Source: an uncultured Clostridia bacterium
Lineage (GTDB): Bacteria; Bacillota; Clostridia; Oscillospirales; Ruminococcaceae
Assembly: GCA_945933905.1 (NCBI GenBank)
Contig: CAMEQX010000117.1
Span: 1 to 5,307, forward strand
Direction: 5' to 3'
Length of the DNA stretch: 5,307 nucleotides
Shown here in pieces: positions 1 to 5,307 of this stretch (positions within the stretch are counted from its first letter, which is position 1; every line of letters starts with the position of its first letter). The notes below the pieces were generated by a model. That model was not told where the DNA came from. It did no database searches and was given only the letters and a program-made list of their open reading frames with translations. Both the position numbers and the translations under genes were made by a program.

Positions 1-1187
1 CGGAGAAAAACCCCGCAATCCGCATAAAATCGCTGCTTGACGAGTACCGCGCGCCGCGTATGGAGGGCTTCCCGAGCTTCACGGGAGGGCTTGTGGGCTA
101 TTTCGGCTATGACTATATAAAGTACGCCGAGCCTTGCCTCAAGCTTGACGCCGAGGACGAGGAAAACTTCCGCGATGTTGATTTGATGCTGTTTGACAAG
201 GTTGTCGCGTTCGATAATATCAAGCAGAAAATTATACTGATTGTAAACATCAAGACCGAAAATATTGACGAAGAGTATAAAAGAGCGGAAAGCGAGCTCG
301 ACCAAATGGAAGAGCTTATCCGTCACGGAAAGCCTGCTCCCGACGTTGACTCAAGGCTGCTCGGCGAGTTCAAGCCGCTGTTCGACAAGGAACGCTACTG
401 CTCGATGGTCGAGAAAGCGAAGCAGTACATCTTTGACGGCGACATCTTTCAAGTCGTTCTCTCGAACAGGCTTGACGCGGAGTTCAAGGGCAGTCTGCTC
501 GGCGCTTACCGCGTGCTGAGAACCACAAATCCCTCGCCGTATATGTTCTATTTTTCAAGCTCGGATATGGAGGTCGCGGGGGCTTCTCCGGAAACTCTCG
601 TGAAGCTCGAAAACGGCGTTCTGCACACGTTTCCCCTCGCTGGAACTCGTCCGCGCGGCAAAACCGAAGCGGAGGACAAACAGCTTGAAAAGGAGCTTCT
701 CGCCGATGAAAAGGAGCTTTCGGAGCACAATATGCTTGTTGACCTCGGGCGGAATGACCTCGGAAAAATCTCGGCTTTCGGGACGGTTGAGGTTGAGAAA
801 TATATGTCAATCGAGCGCTATTCTCACGTTATGCACATCGGCTCAACGGTGCGCGGCGAGATTAGAGAAGGCTTCTCGGCGCTTGACGCGGTAAACGCGG
901 TCTTGCCCGCGGGTACGCTCTCCGGAGCACCGAAAATCCGCGCCTGCGAAATTATAAACGAGCTTGAAAACAACAAGCGCGGAATTTATGGCGGCGCGGT
1001 CGGTTACATCGATTTTCGCGGAAATCTCGACACGGCGATTGCCATTCGTCTTTGCTTCAAGAAAAACGGACGCGTGTTCGTGAGAAGCGGCGCGGGAATT
1101 GTCGCGGATTCCGTTCCCGAGAAGGAATTTCAGGAGTGCATAAACAAAGCGAAAGCGGTTGTCGAAGCGCTCAAAACCGAGATTTGA
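1..1187 (+). CDS. trpE: Anthranilate synthase component I (TrpE), 5'-truncated by window edge
   Basis: Catalytic large subunit of cytoplasmic anthranilate synthase, converting chorismate plus ammonia (from TrpG) to anthranilate and pyruvate. The reading frame is open from base 3, so the start lies upstream; the first in-frame ATG (60) is internal, because the codons before it already match TrpE (ending RAPR, then the FTGG-VGYFGYD region). About 394 residues are present against roughly 490 usual, so the N-terminal part carrying the tryptophan feedback site cannot be judged. Counting from base 3, the chorismate-binding domain shows NPSPYMFY (about 176), GASPETLV, PLAGTRPRG (211-219), EHNMLVDLGRND, ERYSHVMH, LPAGTLSGAPK (301-311) and GAGIVADSVPE near the C-terminus. 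The Ala in PLAGT is typical of anthranilate synthase; PabB enzymes carry Lys there (PIKGT), which argues against aminodeoxychorismate synthase. It ends in TGA 13 bases before trpG, consistent with one operon. No damage is seen. Confidence 0.95.
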   Translation, partial: EKNPAIRIKSLLDEYRAPRMEGFPSFTGGLVGYFGYDYIKYAEPCLKLDAEDEENFRDVDLMLFDKVVAFDNIKQKIILIVNIKTENIDEEYKRAESELDQMEELIRHGKPAPDVDSRLLGEFKPLFDKERYCSMVEKAKQYIFDGDIFQVVLSNRLDAEFKGSLLGAYRVLRTTNPSPYMFYFSSSDMEVAGASPETLVKLENGVLHTFPLAGTRPRGKTEAEDKQLEKELLADEKELSEHNMLVDLGRNDLGKISAFGTVEVEKYMSIERYSHVMHIGSTVRGEIREGFSALDAVNAVLPAGTLSGAPKIRACEIINELENNKRGIYGGAVGYIDFRGNLDTAIAIRLCFKKNGRVFVRSGAGIVADSVPEKEFQECINKAKAVVEALKTEI

Positions 1188-1200
1188 AAGTGGTGATTTT

Positions 1201-1694
1201 ATGATTTTACTTGTGGATAATTACGACAGCTTTTCCTATAATTTATATCAGCTGGTGGGGAAAATCAACCCCGATATAAAGGTAATCCGAAACGACGAGC
1301 TGACCGTTGATGAAATTCTCGCGCTCAGCCCCTCGCATATTATAATCAGCCCCGGACCGGGCAAGCCCTCTGACGCGGGCGTTTGCGAGGAGCTGATTTT
1401 GAAGGCGGCGGGGAAAATCAAGCTGCTCGGGGTATGCCTCGGACATCAGGCAATCTGCGAGGCATACGGCGCGAAAATCGTTCACGCAAAGCAGCTTATG
1501 CACGGGACTCGCTTGCCGCCGATGAAAACAACTTCCCCGCGTGTCTGAAAATCGCGGCGAAAACCGCAGACGGCGAGATTATGGCGGTTCAGCACGAAAA
1601 ATACGCGGTTTACGGCGTGCAGTTTCACCCCGAGAGCATCCTCACGCAGCACGGCGAAATTATGCTGAAGAACTTTTTGAGCGAGGTTATTTGA
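1201..1694 (+). pseudogene. trpG: Anthranilate synthase glutaminase component (TrpG), broken by internal deletion and frameshift
   Basis: Class I glutamine amidotransferase that would supply ammonia to TrpE. The start is ATG 1201, behind GGTGA at 1192-1196. The N-terminal part reads MILLVDNYDSFSYNL, ISPGPGKPSDAG and LGVCLGHQAICEAYG with nucleophile Cys79 (codon 1435), up to His101-Gly102. It then leaves the family pattern and stops at TGA 1546-1548, giving a 115-residue product. From about base 1507 the homology resumes in another frame: SLAADENNFP, DGEIMAVQH, GVQFHPESIL (His codon 1626, Glu codon 1632) and NFLSEVI, ending in TGA 1692-1694. The two parts add up to about 164 residues, whereas the family has about 190; the missing piece is the segment from HGK to RYHSL. 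The simplest reading is loss of about 76 bases (3n+1). As written, Cys79 is separated from the catalytic His/Glu, so no working glutaminase would be made. Either it is a true pseudogene or an assembly or sequencing error. Confidence 0.85.
1501..1512 (+). other. Deletion/frameshift junction in trpG
   Basis: The upstream frame reads CAC GGG (His-Gly of the family HGK motif, codons at 1501 and 1504). Bases from 1507 on read as the end of a His codon (ac), then TCG CTT, matching the family YHSL motif in the frame of codons starting at 1509. Joining HG directly to (H)SL leaves out about 25 residues that TrpG proteins normally have between these motifs, for example 25 in E. coli TrpG as I recall its sequence. 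No direct repeat or slippery heptamer is visible at the join, though the lost bases cannot be seen. Confidence 0.7.
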
Positions 1695-1696
1695 TG
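1692..1696 (+). promoter_or_regulatory. TGATG stop-start overlap, trpG/trpC
   Basis: The trpG stop TGA (1692-1694) shares its A with the trpC ATG (1694-1696). Such overlaps usually couple translation of the two genes by termination-reinitiation. A GAGG site at 1683-1686 can also support initiation. Because trpG is frameshifted here, ribosomes that start at 1201 would stop at 1548 and not reach this overlap. Confidence 0.75.
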
Positions 1697-2476
1697 AATA
1701 TTTTGGAAGAAATTGCGCAAAAAACGCGCGAAAGAATTGCCGATAAAGCGAAGGAAATTCCGCTTTCCGAGGTTCGCGAGGCGGCTGAAAAGCTCCCGAA
1801 AACAGACGATTTTCCCTTTAAGAAAGCGCTTTCGGGCGAGGACATCGCGTTTATCTGCAAGGTGAAGCGCGCTTCTCCATCGAAAGGCATAATCGCTGAA
1901 GATTTCCCGTATTTGCAGATTGCGCGCGACTACGAAACGGCGGGCGCGGCGGCGATTTCTTGTTTAACCGAGCCGTTCTGGTTCAAGGGCAGCGACGCGA
2001 TTTTGCGCGAAATCACAAGCGCCGTGAAAATCCCCGTTTTGCGAAAGGACTTCACGATTTCCGACTATATGATTTACGAAGCGAAAACGCTCGGCGCGTC
2101 AGCGGTGCTGCTGATATCGTCGATTTTGTCGGAAAATCAGCTCTCCGAGTATCTCGATTTGGCGCACTCGCTGGGACTTTCGGCGCTTGTGGAATGCCGT
2201 GATGAACGGGAAACCGAGGCTGCCGTAAAGCTCGGTGCTTCGATTATCGGCGTCAACAACCGCGATTTGCGGAATTTCTCGGTTGACTTCACGAAAAGCG
2301 GCAAGCTCCGCGAAATCGTCCCGAGCGACAGAATTTTCGTGTCGGAAAGCGGCGTGAAGACCGCCGAGGACGTGGCGGCGCTGCGGAAAGTCAACGCAAA
2401 CGCCGCGCTTATCGGCGAAACGCTGATGCGCGCCGAGGACAAAACCGCAAAGCTGCGCGAATTGAGGGGATTTTGA
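1694..2476 (+). CDS. trpC: Indole-3-glycerol phosphate synthase (TrpC), with an unusual Lys at a catalytic Glu position
   Basis: Cytoplasmic (beta/alpha)8-barrel enzyme closing CdRP to indole-3-glycerol phosphate with loss of CO2 and water. The product has 260 residues, the usual monofunctional length, and is not fused to TrpF. I chose ATG 1694, which sits in the trpG stop and gives the typical start MNILEEIAQKTRERI; the frame is open further upstream only as out-of-frame trpG sequence. Visible active-site landmarks are Lys58 and SPSKG (61-65), LTEPFWFKGS (91-100), LRKDF with Lys118 (general acid), Glu167 in LVEC (general base), Asn188 and Arg190 in GVNNRDL, and ESG with Ser219. By the S. solfataricus numbering these match K53, K110, E159, N180, R182 and S211. 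The residue matching Glu51, normally I-x-E-x-K, is Lys56 here (ICKVK; codon AAG at 1859-1861). The enzyme may therefore be impaired unless this is a base error. trpF follows with a one-base overlap. Confidence 0.95.
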   Translation: MNILEEIAQKTRERIADKAKEIPLSEVREAAEKLPKTDDFPFKKALSGEDIAFICKVKRASPSKGIIAEDFPYLQIARDYETAGAAAISCLTEPFWFKGSDAILREITSAVKIPVLRKDFTISDYMIYEAKTLGASAVLLISSILSENQLSEYLDLAHSLGLSALVECRDERETEAAVKLGASIIGVNNRDLRNFSVDFTKSGKLREIVPSDRIFVSESGVKTAEDVAALRKVNANAALIGETLMRAEDKTAKLRELRGF

Positions 2477-2478
2477 TG
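2474..2478 (+). promoter_or_regulatory. TGATG stop-start overlap, trpC/trpF
   Basis: The trpC stop TGA (2474-2476) overlaps the trpF ATG (2476-2478) by one base. GAGGGGA at 2464-2470 lies 5 bases before the ATG and is a good ribosome binding site. It supports ATG 2476 over the in-frame TTG at 2473 and suggests coupled translation. Confidence 0.75.
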
Positions 2479-3066
2479 AAGATAAAAATTTGCGGGCTGT
2501 TCCGTGAAATTGACATCGATTTTGTAAACGAAGCAAAGCCCGATTACGCGGGATTTGTGCTGAATTTTCCGAAAAGTCACCGCAATATTTCGCTTGACAA
2601 AGCGGCTTTGCTAAAAAATCGGCTGAGCGCGGAAATTCAGTCGGTCGGGGTTTTCGTGGACGCGGATTTCGATTATATCGAGGAAGCGGCGCGGCGGAAA
2701 ATCATCGATATCGTGCAGCTCCACGGCAGCGAAAACGCCGATTATATCGCGGAATTGAAGCGGCGCGTTTCCTTGCCGATTATCCGCGCGGTGAAATTTG
2801 ACGGGCGCGAAATAGAGCCGCTCGGCGCGGATTTTTTGCTGCTCGACAGCGGCAAGGGTACGGGAAAACAGTTCAACCACGCGCTGATTTCCCCCGAGAA
2901 AATCACCGTTCCGTTTTTCATCGCGGGCGGGATAACCCCCGAAACAATCCCCGATTTAGCGCGGTTTGAGCCGTTTGGAGTTGACATCTCGGGCGGTGTT
3001 GAAACGGACAAAATCAAGGACAGGGAGAAAATTCTCGCGGCGGTGAAAGCGGCGAGAAGCGCGTGA
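2476..3066 (+). CDS. trpF: Phosphoribosylanthranilate isomerase (TrpF)
   Basis: Cytoplasmic (beta/alpha)8-barrel enzyme that converts N-(5-phosphoribosyl)anthranilate to CdRP by Amadori rearrangement, the step before TrpC. The product has 196 residues, close to the usual 195-215. It begins MKIKICGL with the catalytic general base Cys6, followed by the substrate loop FPKSHRNIS containing Arg36 (the equivalent residue in the Thermotoga enzyme is also Arg36). Further on are VGVFVDAD (57-64), VQLHG (80-84), the general acid Asp124 in LLLDSGKGTGKQF, FIAGGITPETI (148-158) and the phosphate-binding end GVDISGGVET (168-177). All key residues are present, so it looks functional. It sits directly behind trpC and 39 bases before the ferredoxin gene. 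Confidence 0.96.
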   Translation: MKIKICGLFREIDIDFVNEAKPDYAGFVLNFPKSHRNISLDKAALLKNRLSAEIQSVGVFVDADFDYIEEAARRKIIDIVQLHGSENADYIAELKRRVSLPIIRAVKFDGREIEPLGADFLLLDSGKGTGKQFNHALISPEKITVPFFIAGGITPETIPDLARFEPFGVDISGGVETDKIKDREKILAAVKAARSA

Positions 3067-3090
3067 AATTCGCCTTAGAGAAAAGTTTAA

Positions 3091-3096
3091 GGGAGG
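3091..3096 (+). promoter_or_regulatory. Shine-Dalgarno site GGGAGG that sets the TTG start of the flavodoxin-ferredoxin gene
   Basis: GGGAGG ends nine bases before TTG 3106. The only nearby ATG (3098) is one base from this site and reads just Met-Arg-Ala before TGA. In the gene's own frame a stop at 3088-3090 excludes longer starts, so TTG 3106 is the credible start. Confidence 0.8.
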
Positions 3097-3105
3097 AATG
3101 AGAGC

Positions 3106-3876
3106 TTGACAGGAATTTTTTTCAGCGGAACAGGCAACACAAGGTTCTGCATTTCAAGGTTTTTAGCCGCGATTGACGGAGAACACAAGCTGCTTTCCAT
3201 CGAGGACGGCACGGCGGTTTCAGCAATTTCCGAGGAAAAGGAAATAGTGTTTGCCTATCCGGTTTATTACAGCAATCTGCCGAAGATTGTCAGGGATTTC
3301 ATTACAGATAATCGGGATTTGTGGCGGGGCAAACGAATTTTTGTAATCGCCACAATGGGCGCGTTCAGCGGCGACGGCGCGGGCGTTTCCGCAAGACTTT
3401 TCAAGAAATTCGGCGCAGAAATTATCGGCGGTCTGCACCTAAAAATGCCCGACTGTATCGGAGATGTAAAGGCTCTGAAAAAATCCCCCGATGAAAACAG
3501 AAAAATTATAGCCGCGGCAGCGGAAAAAATCGACAGCGCCGCGAAAAAATTCTCGGACGGAAAGCTCTCTCGGGAAGGTCTGAATGTTTTCTATCACCTC
3601 GCGGGGCTGTTCGGGCAGCGGCTTTATTTCAGCGGAAAAACAAAGCACTACACCAAAAATCCCAAAATCAGCTCTGAAAAATGCGTCGGCTGCGGGAATT
3701 GCGAAAAGCTTTGTCCGATGAAAAACATTCACATTTCCGACGGCAAGGCGGTTTCCGGAGATAAATGCACGATGTGCTACCGGTGCTTTTCATCCTGCCC
3801 GCAGAAAGCAATTACAATTATCGGGAAAGAGGTAATTGTTCAATATAATTTCAAAGATTATTTAGGAAAGGAATAA
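3106..3876 (+). CDS. EFR1-type flavodoxin plus two-[4Fe-4S] ferredoxin protein
   Basis: A 256-residue fusion of an N-terminal flavodoxin-like domain and a C-terminal bacterial-type ferredoxin, the plan of EFR1-family ferredoxins of anaerobic bacteria. The FMN phosphate-binding loop is FSGTGNTRF (6-14). [11 protein letters not shown] (49-59) and [12 protein letters not shown] (82-93) fit the other two flavin-contact loops. Two clusters follow: C193-x2-C196-x2-C199-x3-C203-P and C221-x2-C224-x2-C227-x3-C231-P, each with the four cysteines needed for a [4Fe-4S] centre. There is no signal peptide or membrane segment, so it is probably a cytoplasmic electron carrier or reductase with unknown partner. 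It starts at TTG 3106 behind GGGAGG. Its position between trpF and trpB is unusual: no tryptophan step needs an electron carrier. On three 60-base lines counted by hand (3241, 3301, 3481) it is about 45% GC, against about 55% on three trpB lines, a weak hint of separate origin. Domain identity is secure; its job in this operon is unknown. Confidence 0.9.
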   Translation: MTGIFFSGTGNTRFCISRFLAAIDGEHKLLSIEDGTAVSAISEEKEIVFAYPVYYSNLPKIVRDFITDNRDLWRGKRIFVIATMGAFSGDGAGVSARLFKKFGAEIIGGLHLKMPDCIGDVKALKKSPDENRKIIAAAAEKIDSAAKKFSDGKLSREGLNVFYHLAGLFGQRLYFSGKTKHYTKNPKISSEKCVGCGNCEKLCPMKNIHISDGKAVSGDKCTMCYRCFSSCPQKAITIIGKEVIVQYNFKDYLGKE

Positions 3877-3880
3877 AATT

Positions 3881-5065
3881 ATGTCAAACGGAAGATACGG
3901 CGATTTCGGCGGACAGTACGTCCCCGAAACGCTGATGAACGAAATTCACAAGCTTGAGGATGCTTACGAGCACTTCTCGAAGGACCCCGAGTTTATCGCG
4001 GAGCTGGACAAGCTCAACCGCGAGTACGCGAACAGACCGTCGCTTCTCTACTACGCGGAGAAGATGACGCGCGACCTCGGCGGTGCAAAAATCTACTTCA
4101 AGCGCGAGGATTTGAACCACACCGGTTCGCATAAAATCAACAATGTTCTCGGGCAATGCTTGCTTGCGAAAAAGATGGGCAAAACGCGTATTATCGCGGA
4201 AACAGGCGCCGGACAGCACGGCGTTGCGGCGGCAACGGCGGCGGCTCTGATGGACTTGGAATGCGAGATTTTTATGGGCAAGGAGGACACAATCCGCCAA
4301 GCGCTCAACGTTTACCGAATGGAGCTTCTCGGCGCAAAGGTTCACCCTGTCACCACCGGCACAATGACGCTCAAGGACGCGGTTAACGAGGCGATGCGCG
4401 ACTGGTCGAGCCGTGTGGACGACACGCTTTACGTTCTCGGCTCGGTTATGGGCCCGCACCCGTTTCCGATGATGGTTCGCGATTTTCAGAGCGTTATCTC
4501 GAGAGAAGCCCGCGAGCAAATTCTCGAGCTTGAAGGAAAGCTCCCGACAGCTGTTATGGCGTGCGTGGGCGGCGGCTCAAACGCGATGGGAATGTTCTAC
4601 AACTTCATAAACGACAAGGACGTGCGCTTAATCGGCTGCGAGGCGGCGGGGCGCGGCGTTCACACGGGTGAAACGGCGGCTACGATTGCCACGGGAAGCG
4701 TGGGCGTTTTGCGGGGAATTAAGAGCCTTTTCTGTCAGAATGAATACGGACAAATTGCTCCCGTTTACTCGATTTCCGCGGGACTTGACTACCCCGGAAT
4801 TGGTCCGGAACACGCTTATCTGCACTCAATCGGCAGAGCGGAGTACGTTCCCGTGACCGATGATGAAGCGGTGAACGCGTTCGAGTATATCGCGCGCACC
4901 GAGGGCATAATCTGCGCTGTCGAGAGCGCGCACGCAGTTGCTCACCTGATGAAGATTGCCCCCGCTATGAAGAAGGACGACATCATAATCTGCTGTCTGA
5001 GCGGGCGCGGCGACAAGGACGTTGCGGCAATCGCGCGTTATCGCGGAATTGATTTGCACGAATAA
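3881..5065 (+). CDS. trpB: Tryptophan synthase beta chain (TrpB)
   Basis: PLP-dependent beta subunit that joins indole (channelled from TrpA) to serine to form tryptophan. The product has 394 residues, the normal length. It opens [16 protein letters not shown], typical of the TrpB1 class that pairs with TrpA. PLP forms a Schiff base with Lys85 in HTGSHKIN. Also visible are Glu107 in ETGAGQHG (general acid-base, Salmonella Glu109), the PLP-phosphate loop GGGSNAMG (230-237), Asp303 in [12 protein letters not shown] (Salmonella Asp305), Glu348 in VESAHA and Ser374 in LSGRGDKD, which contacts the pyridine nitrogen. The ATG at 3881 lies 8 bases after AAAGGA (3867-3872), which sits inside the end of the ferredoxin gene; the gap between the two genes is 4 bases, so co-translation is likely. 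Every key residue is intact and I see no sign of decay. Confidence 0.97.
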   Translation: MSNGRYGDFGGQYVPETLMNEIHKLEDAYEHFSKDPEFIAELDKLNREYANRPSLLYYAEKMTRDLGGAKIYFKREDLNHTGSHKINNVLGQCLLAKKMGKTRIIAETGAGQHGVAAATAAALMDLECEIFMGKEDTIRQALNVYRMELLGAKVHPVTTGTMTLKDAVNEAMRDWSSRVDDTLYVLGSVMGPHPFPMMVRDFQSVISREAREQILELEGKLPTAVMACVGGGSNAMGMFYNFINDKDVRLIGCEAAGRGVHTGETAATIATGSVGVLRGIKSLFCQNEYGQIAPVYSISAGLDYPGIGPEHAYLHSIGRAEYVPVTDDEAVNAFEYIARTEGIICAVESAHAVAHLMKIAPAMKKDDIIICCLSGRGDKDVAAIARYRGIDLHE

Positions 5066-5076
5066 GGAGAATTGAG

Positions 5077-5307
5077 ATGAACAGAATAGAAAATGCGTTT
5101 AAGAACAAAAAAGCGTTTATCGGCTTTCTGACGGCGGGCGACCCGACGTTTGACAGCTCGTTTGAGAACATTATGGCTGCGGTGAGAGCGGGCGCGGATA
5201 TGATTGAAATAGGCATACCGTTCTCCGACCCGATTGCCGAGGGCGTGGTAATTCAGGGTGCGGATTTGCGCGCGCTGCAAGCGGGAATGACCACCGACCT
5301 TGCCTTT
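5077..5307 (+). CDS. trpA: Tryptophan synthase alpha chain (TrpA), 3'-truncated by window edge
   Basis: The alpha subunit cleaves indole-3-glycerol phosphate to indole and glyceraldehyde-3-phosphate and passes indole to TrpB. Only the first 77 residues are in the window, of about 260 usual. ATG 5077 follows AAGGAGA (5064-5070) with 6 bases spacing, 11 bases after the trpB stop. The start [24 protein letters not shown] and the signature [13 protein letters not shown] identify the family. Glu44 matches the catalytic Glu49 of E. coli. The second catalytic acid, Asp60 in E. coli (LADGP), is Glu55 here, and the following Pro is Val57 (IAEGV). From memory, Glu at this site occurs in some TrpA proteins, but Val for Pro is less expected. 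The frame is open to the window end with no visible damage. Confidence 0.95.
   Translation, partial: MNRIENAFKNKKAFIGFLTAGDPTFDSSFENIMAAVRAGADMIEIGIPFSDPIAEGVVIQGADLRALQAGMTTDLAF

Noticed and set aside
60..1187. ATG at 60 as the trpE start, or the gene being pabB
   Set aside because: The codons from base 3 to 59 already match TrpE, so the gene begins upstream; PLAGT in place of PIKGT and the trp gene context argue against PabB.
1159..1200. Earlier trpG start inside the end of trpE
   Set aside because: The extra 14 residues are out-of-frame trpE sequence; ATG 1201 directly precedes the family start ILLVDNYDSF and has a ribosome site.
1501..1548. Programmed ribosomal frameshift in trpG
   Set aside because: A shift alone would not restore the roughly 25 missing family residues, and no slippery heptamer with a downstream hairpin is visible at the junction.
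1541..1693. N-terminal extension of trpC to an upstream ATG at 1541
   Set aside because: The added 51 residues are out-of-frame translation of the trpG 3' end, are Arg-rich and match no TrpC; ATG 1694 gives the normal length and start.
2099..2580. Long antisense open frames over trpC/trpF, and a similar 211-codon one over the start of trpB (3884-4519)
   Set aside because: They lie fully opposite well-identified genes, resemble no family I recognise and arise from the GC-rich codon pattern of the sense strand.
3067..3105. Terminator or attenuator between trpF and the ferredoxin gene
   Set aside because: The 39 bases hold no clear stem-loop with a U-run; only the Shine-Dalgarno site stands out.
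3098..3109. Three-codon leader ORF (Met-Arg-Ala) overlapping the TTG start
   Set aside because: Its ATG is only one base from the GGGAGG site, too close for initiation, and such a short ORF is expected by chance.
3106..3140. TTGACA at 3106-3111 as a -35 promoter box
   Set aside because: No -10-like element lies about 17 bases downstream, and the hexamer is simply the start codon and second codon of the ferredoxin gene.

Overview
The window is a dense, single-strand block of tryptophan biosynthesis genes, all on the + strand: trpE (5' end cut by the window edge), trpG (broken), trpC, trpF, a flavodoxin-ferredoxin gene of the EFR1 type, trpB and trpA (3' end cut by the window edge). Separate monofunctional trpC and trpF, a stand-alone trpG, purine-rich Shine-Dalgarno sites and an EFR1-type ferredoxin point to an anaerobic Firmicute, probably a Clostridia/Oscillospirales-like gut or rumen bacterium. 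That placement is inference from gene style, not from a marker gene.

Layout: trpE runs to 1187. After 13 bases comes trpG (1201-1694), which in this sequence reads in two frames and lacks about 25 codons in the middle. trpC (1694-2476) and trpF (2476-3066) follow, each starting inside the stop codon before it (TGATG). A 39-base gap with a strong GGGAGG site leads to the TTG-started flavodoxin-ferredoxin gene (3106-3876). trpB starts 4 bases after it (3881-5065), and trpA starts 11 bases after trpB (5077 to the window end). No terminator, convincing internal promoter, RNA gene, mobile element or CRISPR array is visible, and no gene-free stretch exceeds 39 bases, so the block looks like one transcription unit.

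Together the genes encode chorismate to anthranilate (TrpE with TrpG glutaminase), PRA isomerisation (TrpF), indole-glycerol-phosphate formation (TrpC) and the last two steps (TrpA/TrpB). The second step, anthranilate phosphoribosyltransferase (trpD), is absent from its usual place between trpG and trpC.

Points for a second look: the trpG deletion plus frameshift; a Lys in TrpC where the family has a catalytic Glu; the missing trpD; the redox gene lodged between trpF and trpB; and Glu/Val replacing Asp/Pro in the TrpA active-site loop. The trpG and TrpC changes could be real pathway decay or consensus errors in an assembled genome; the sequence alone cannot separate these. I do not see a clearly new system here.
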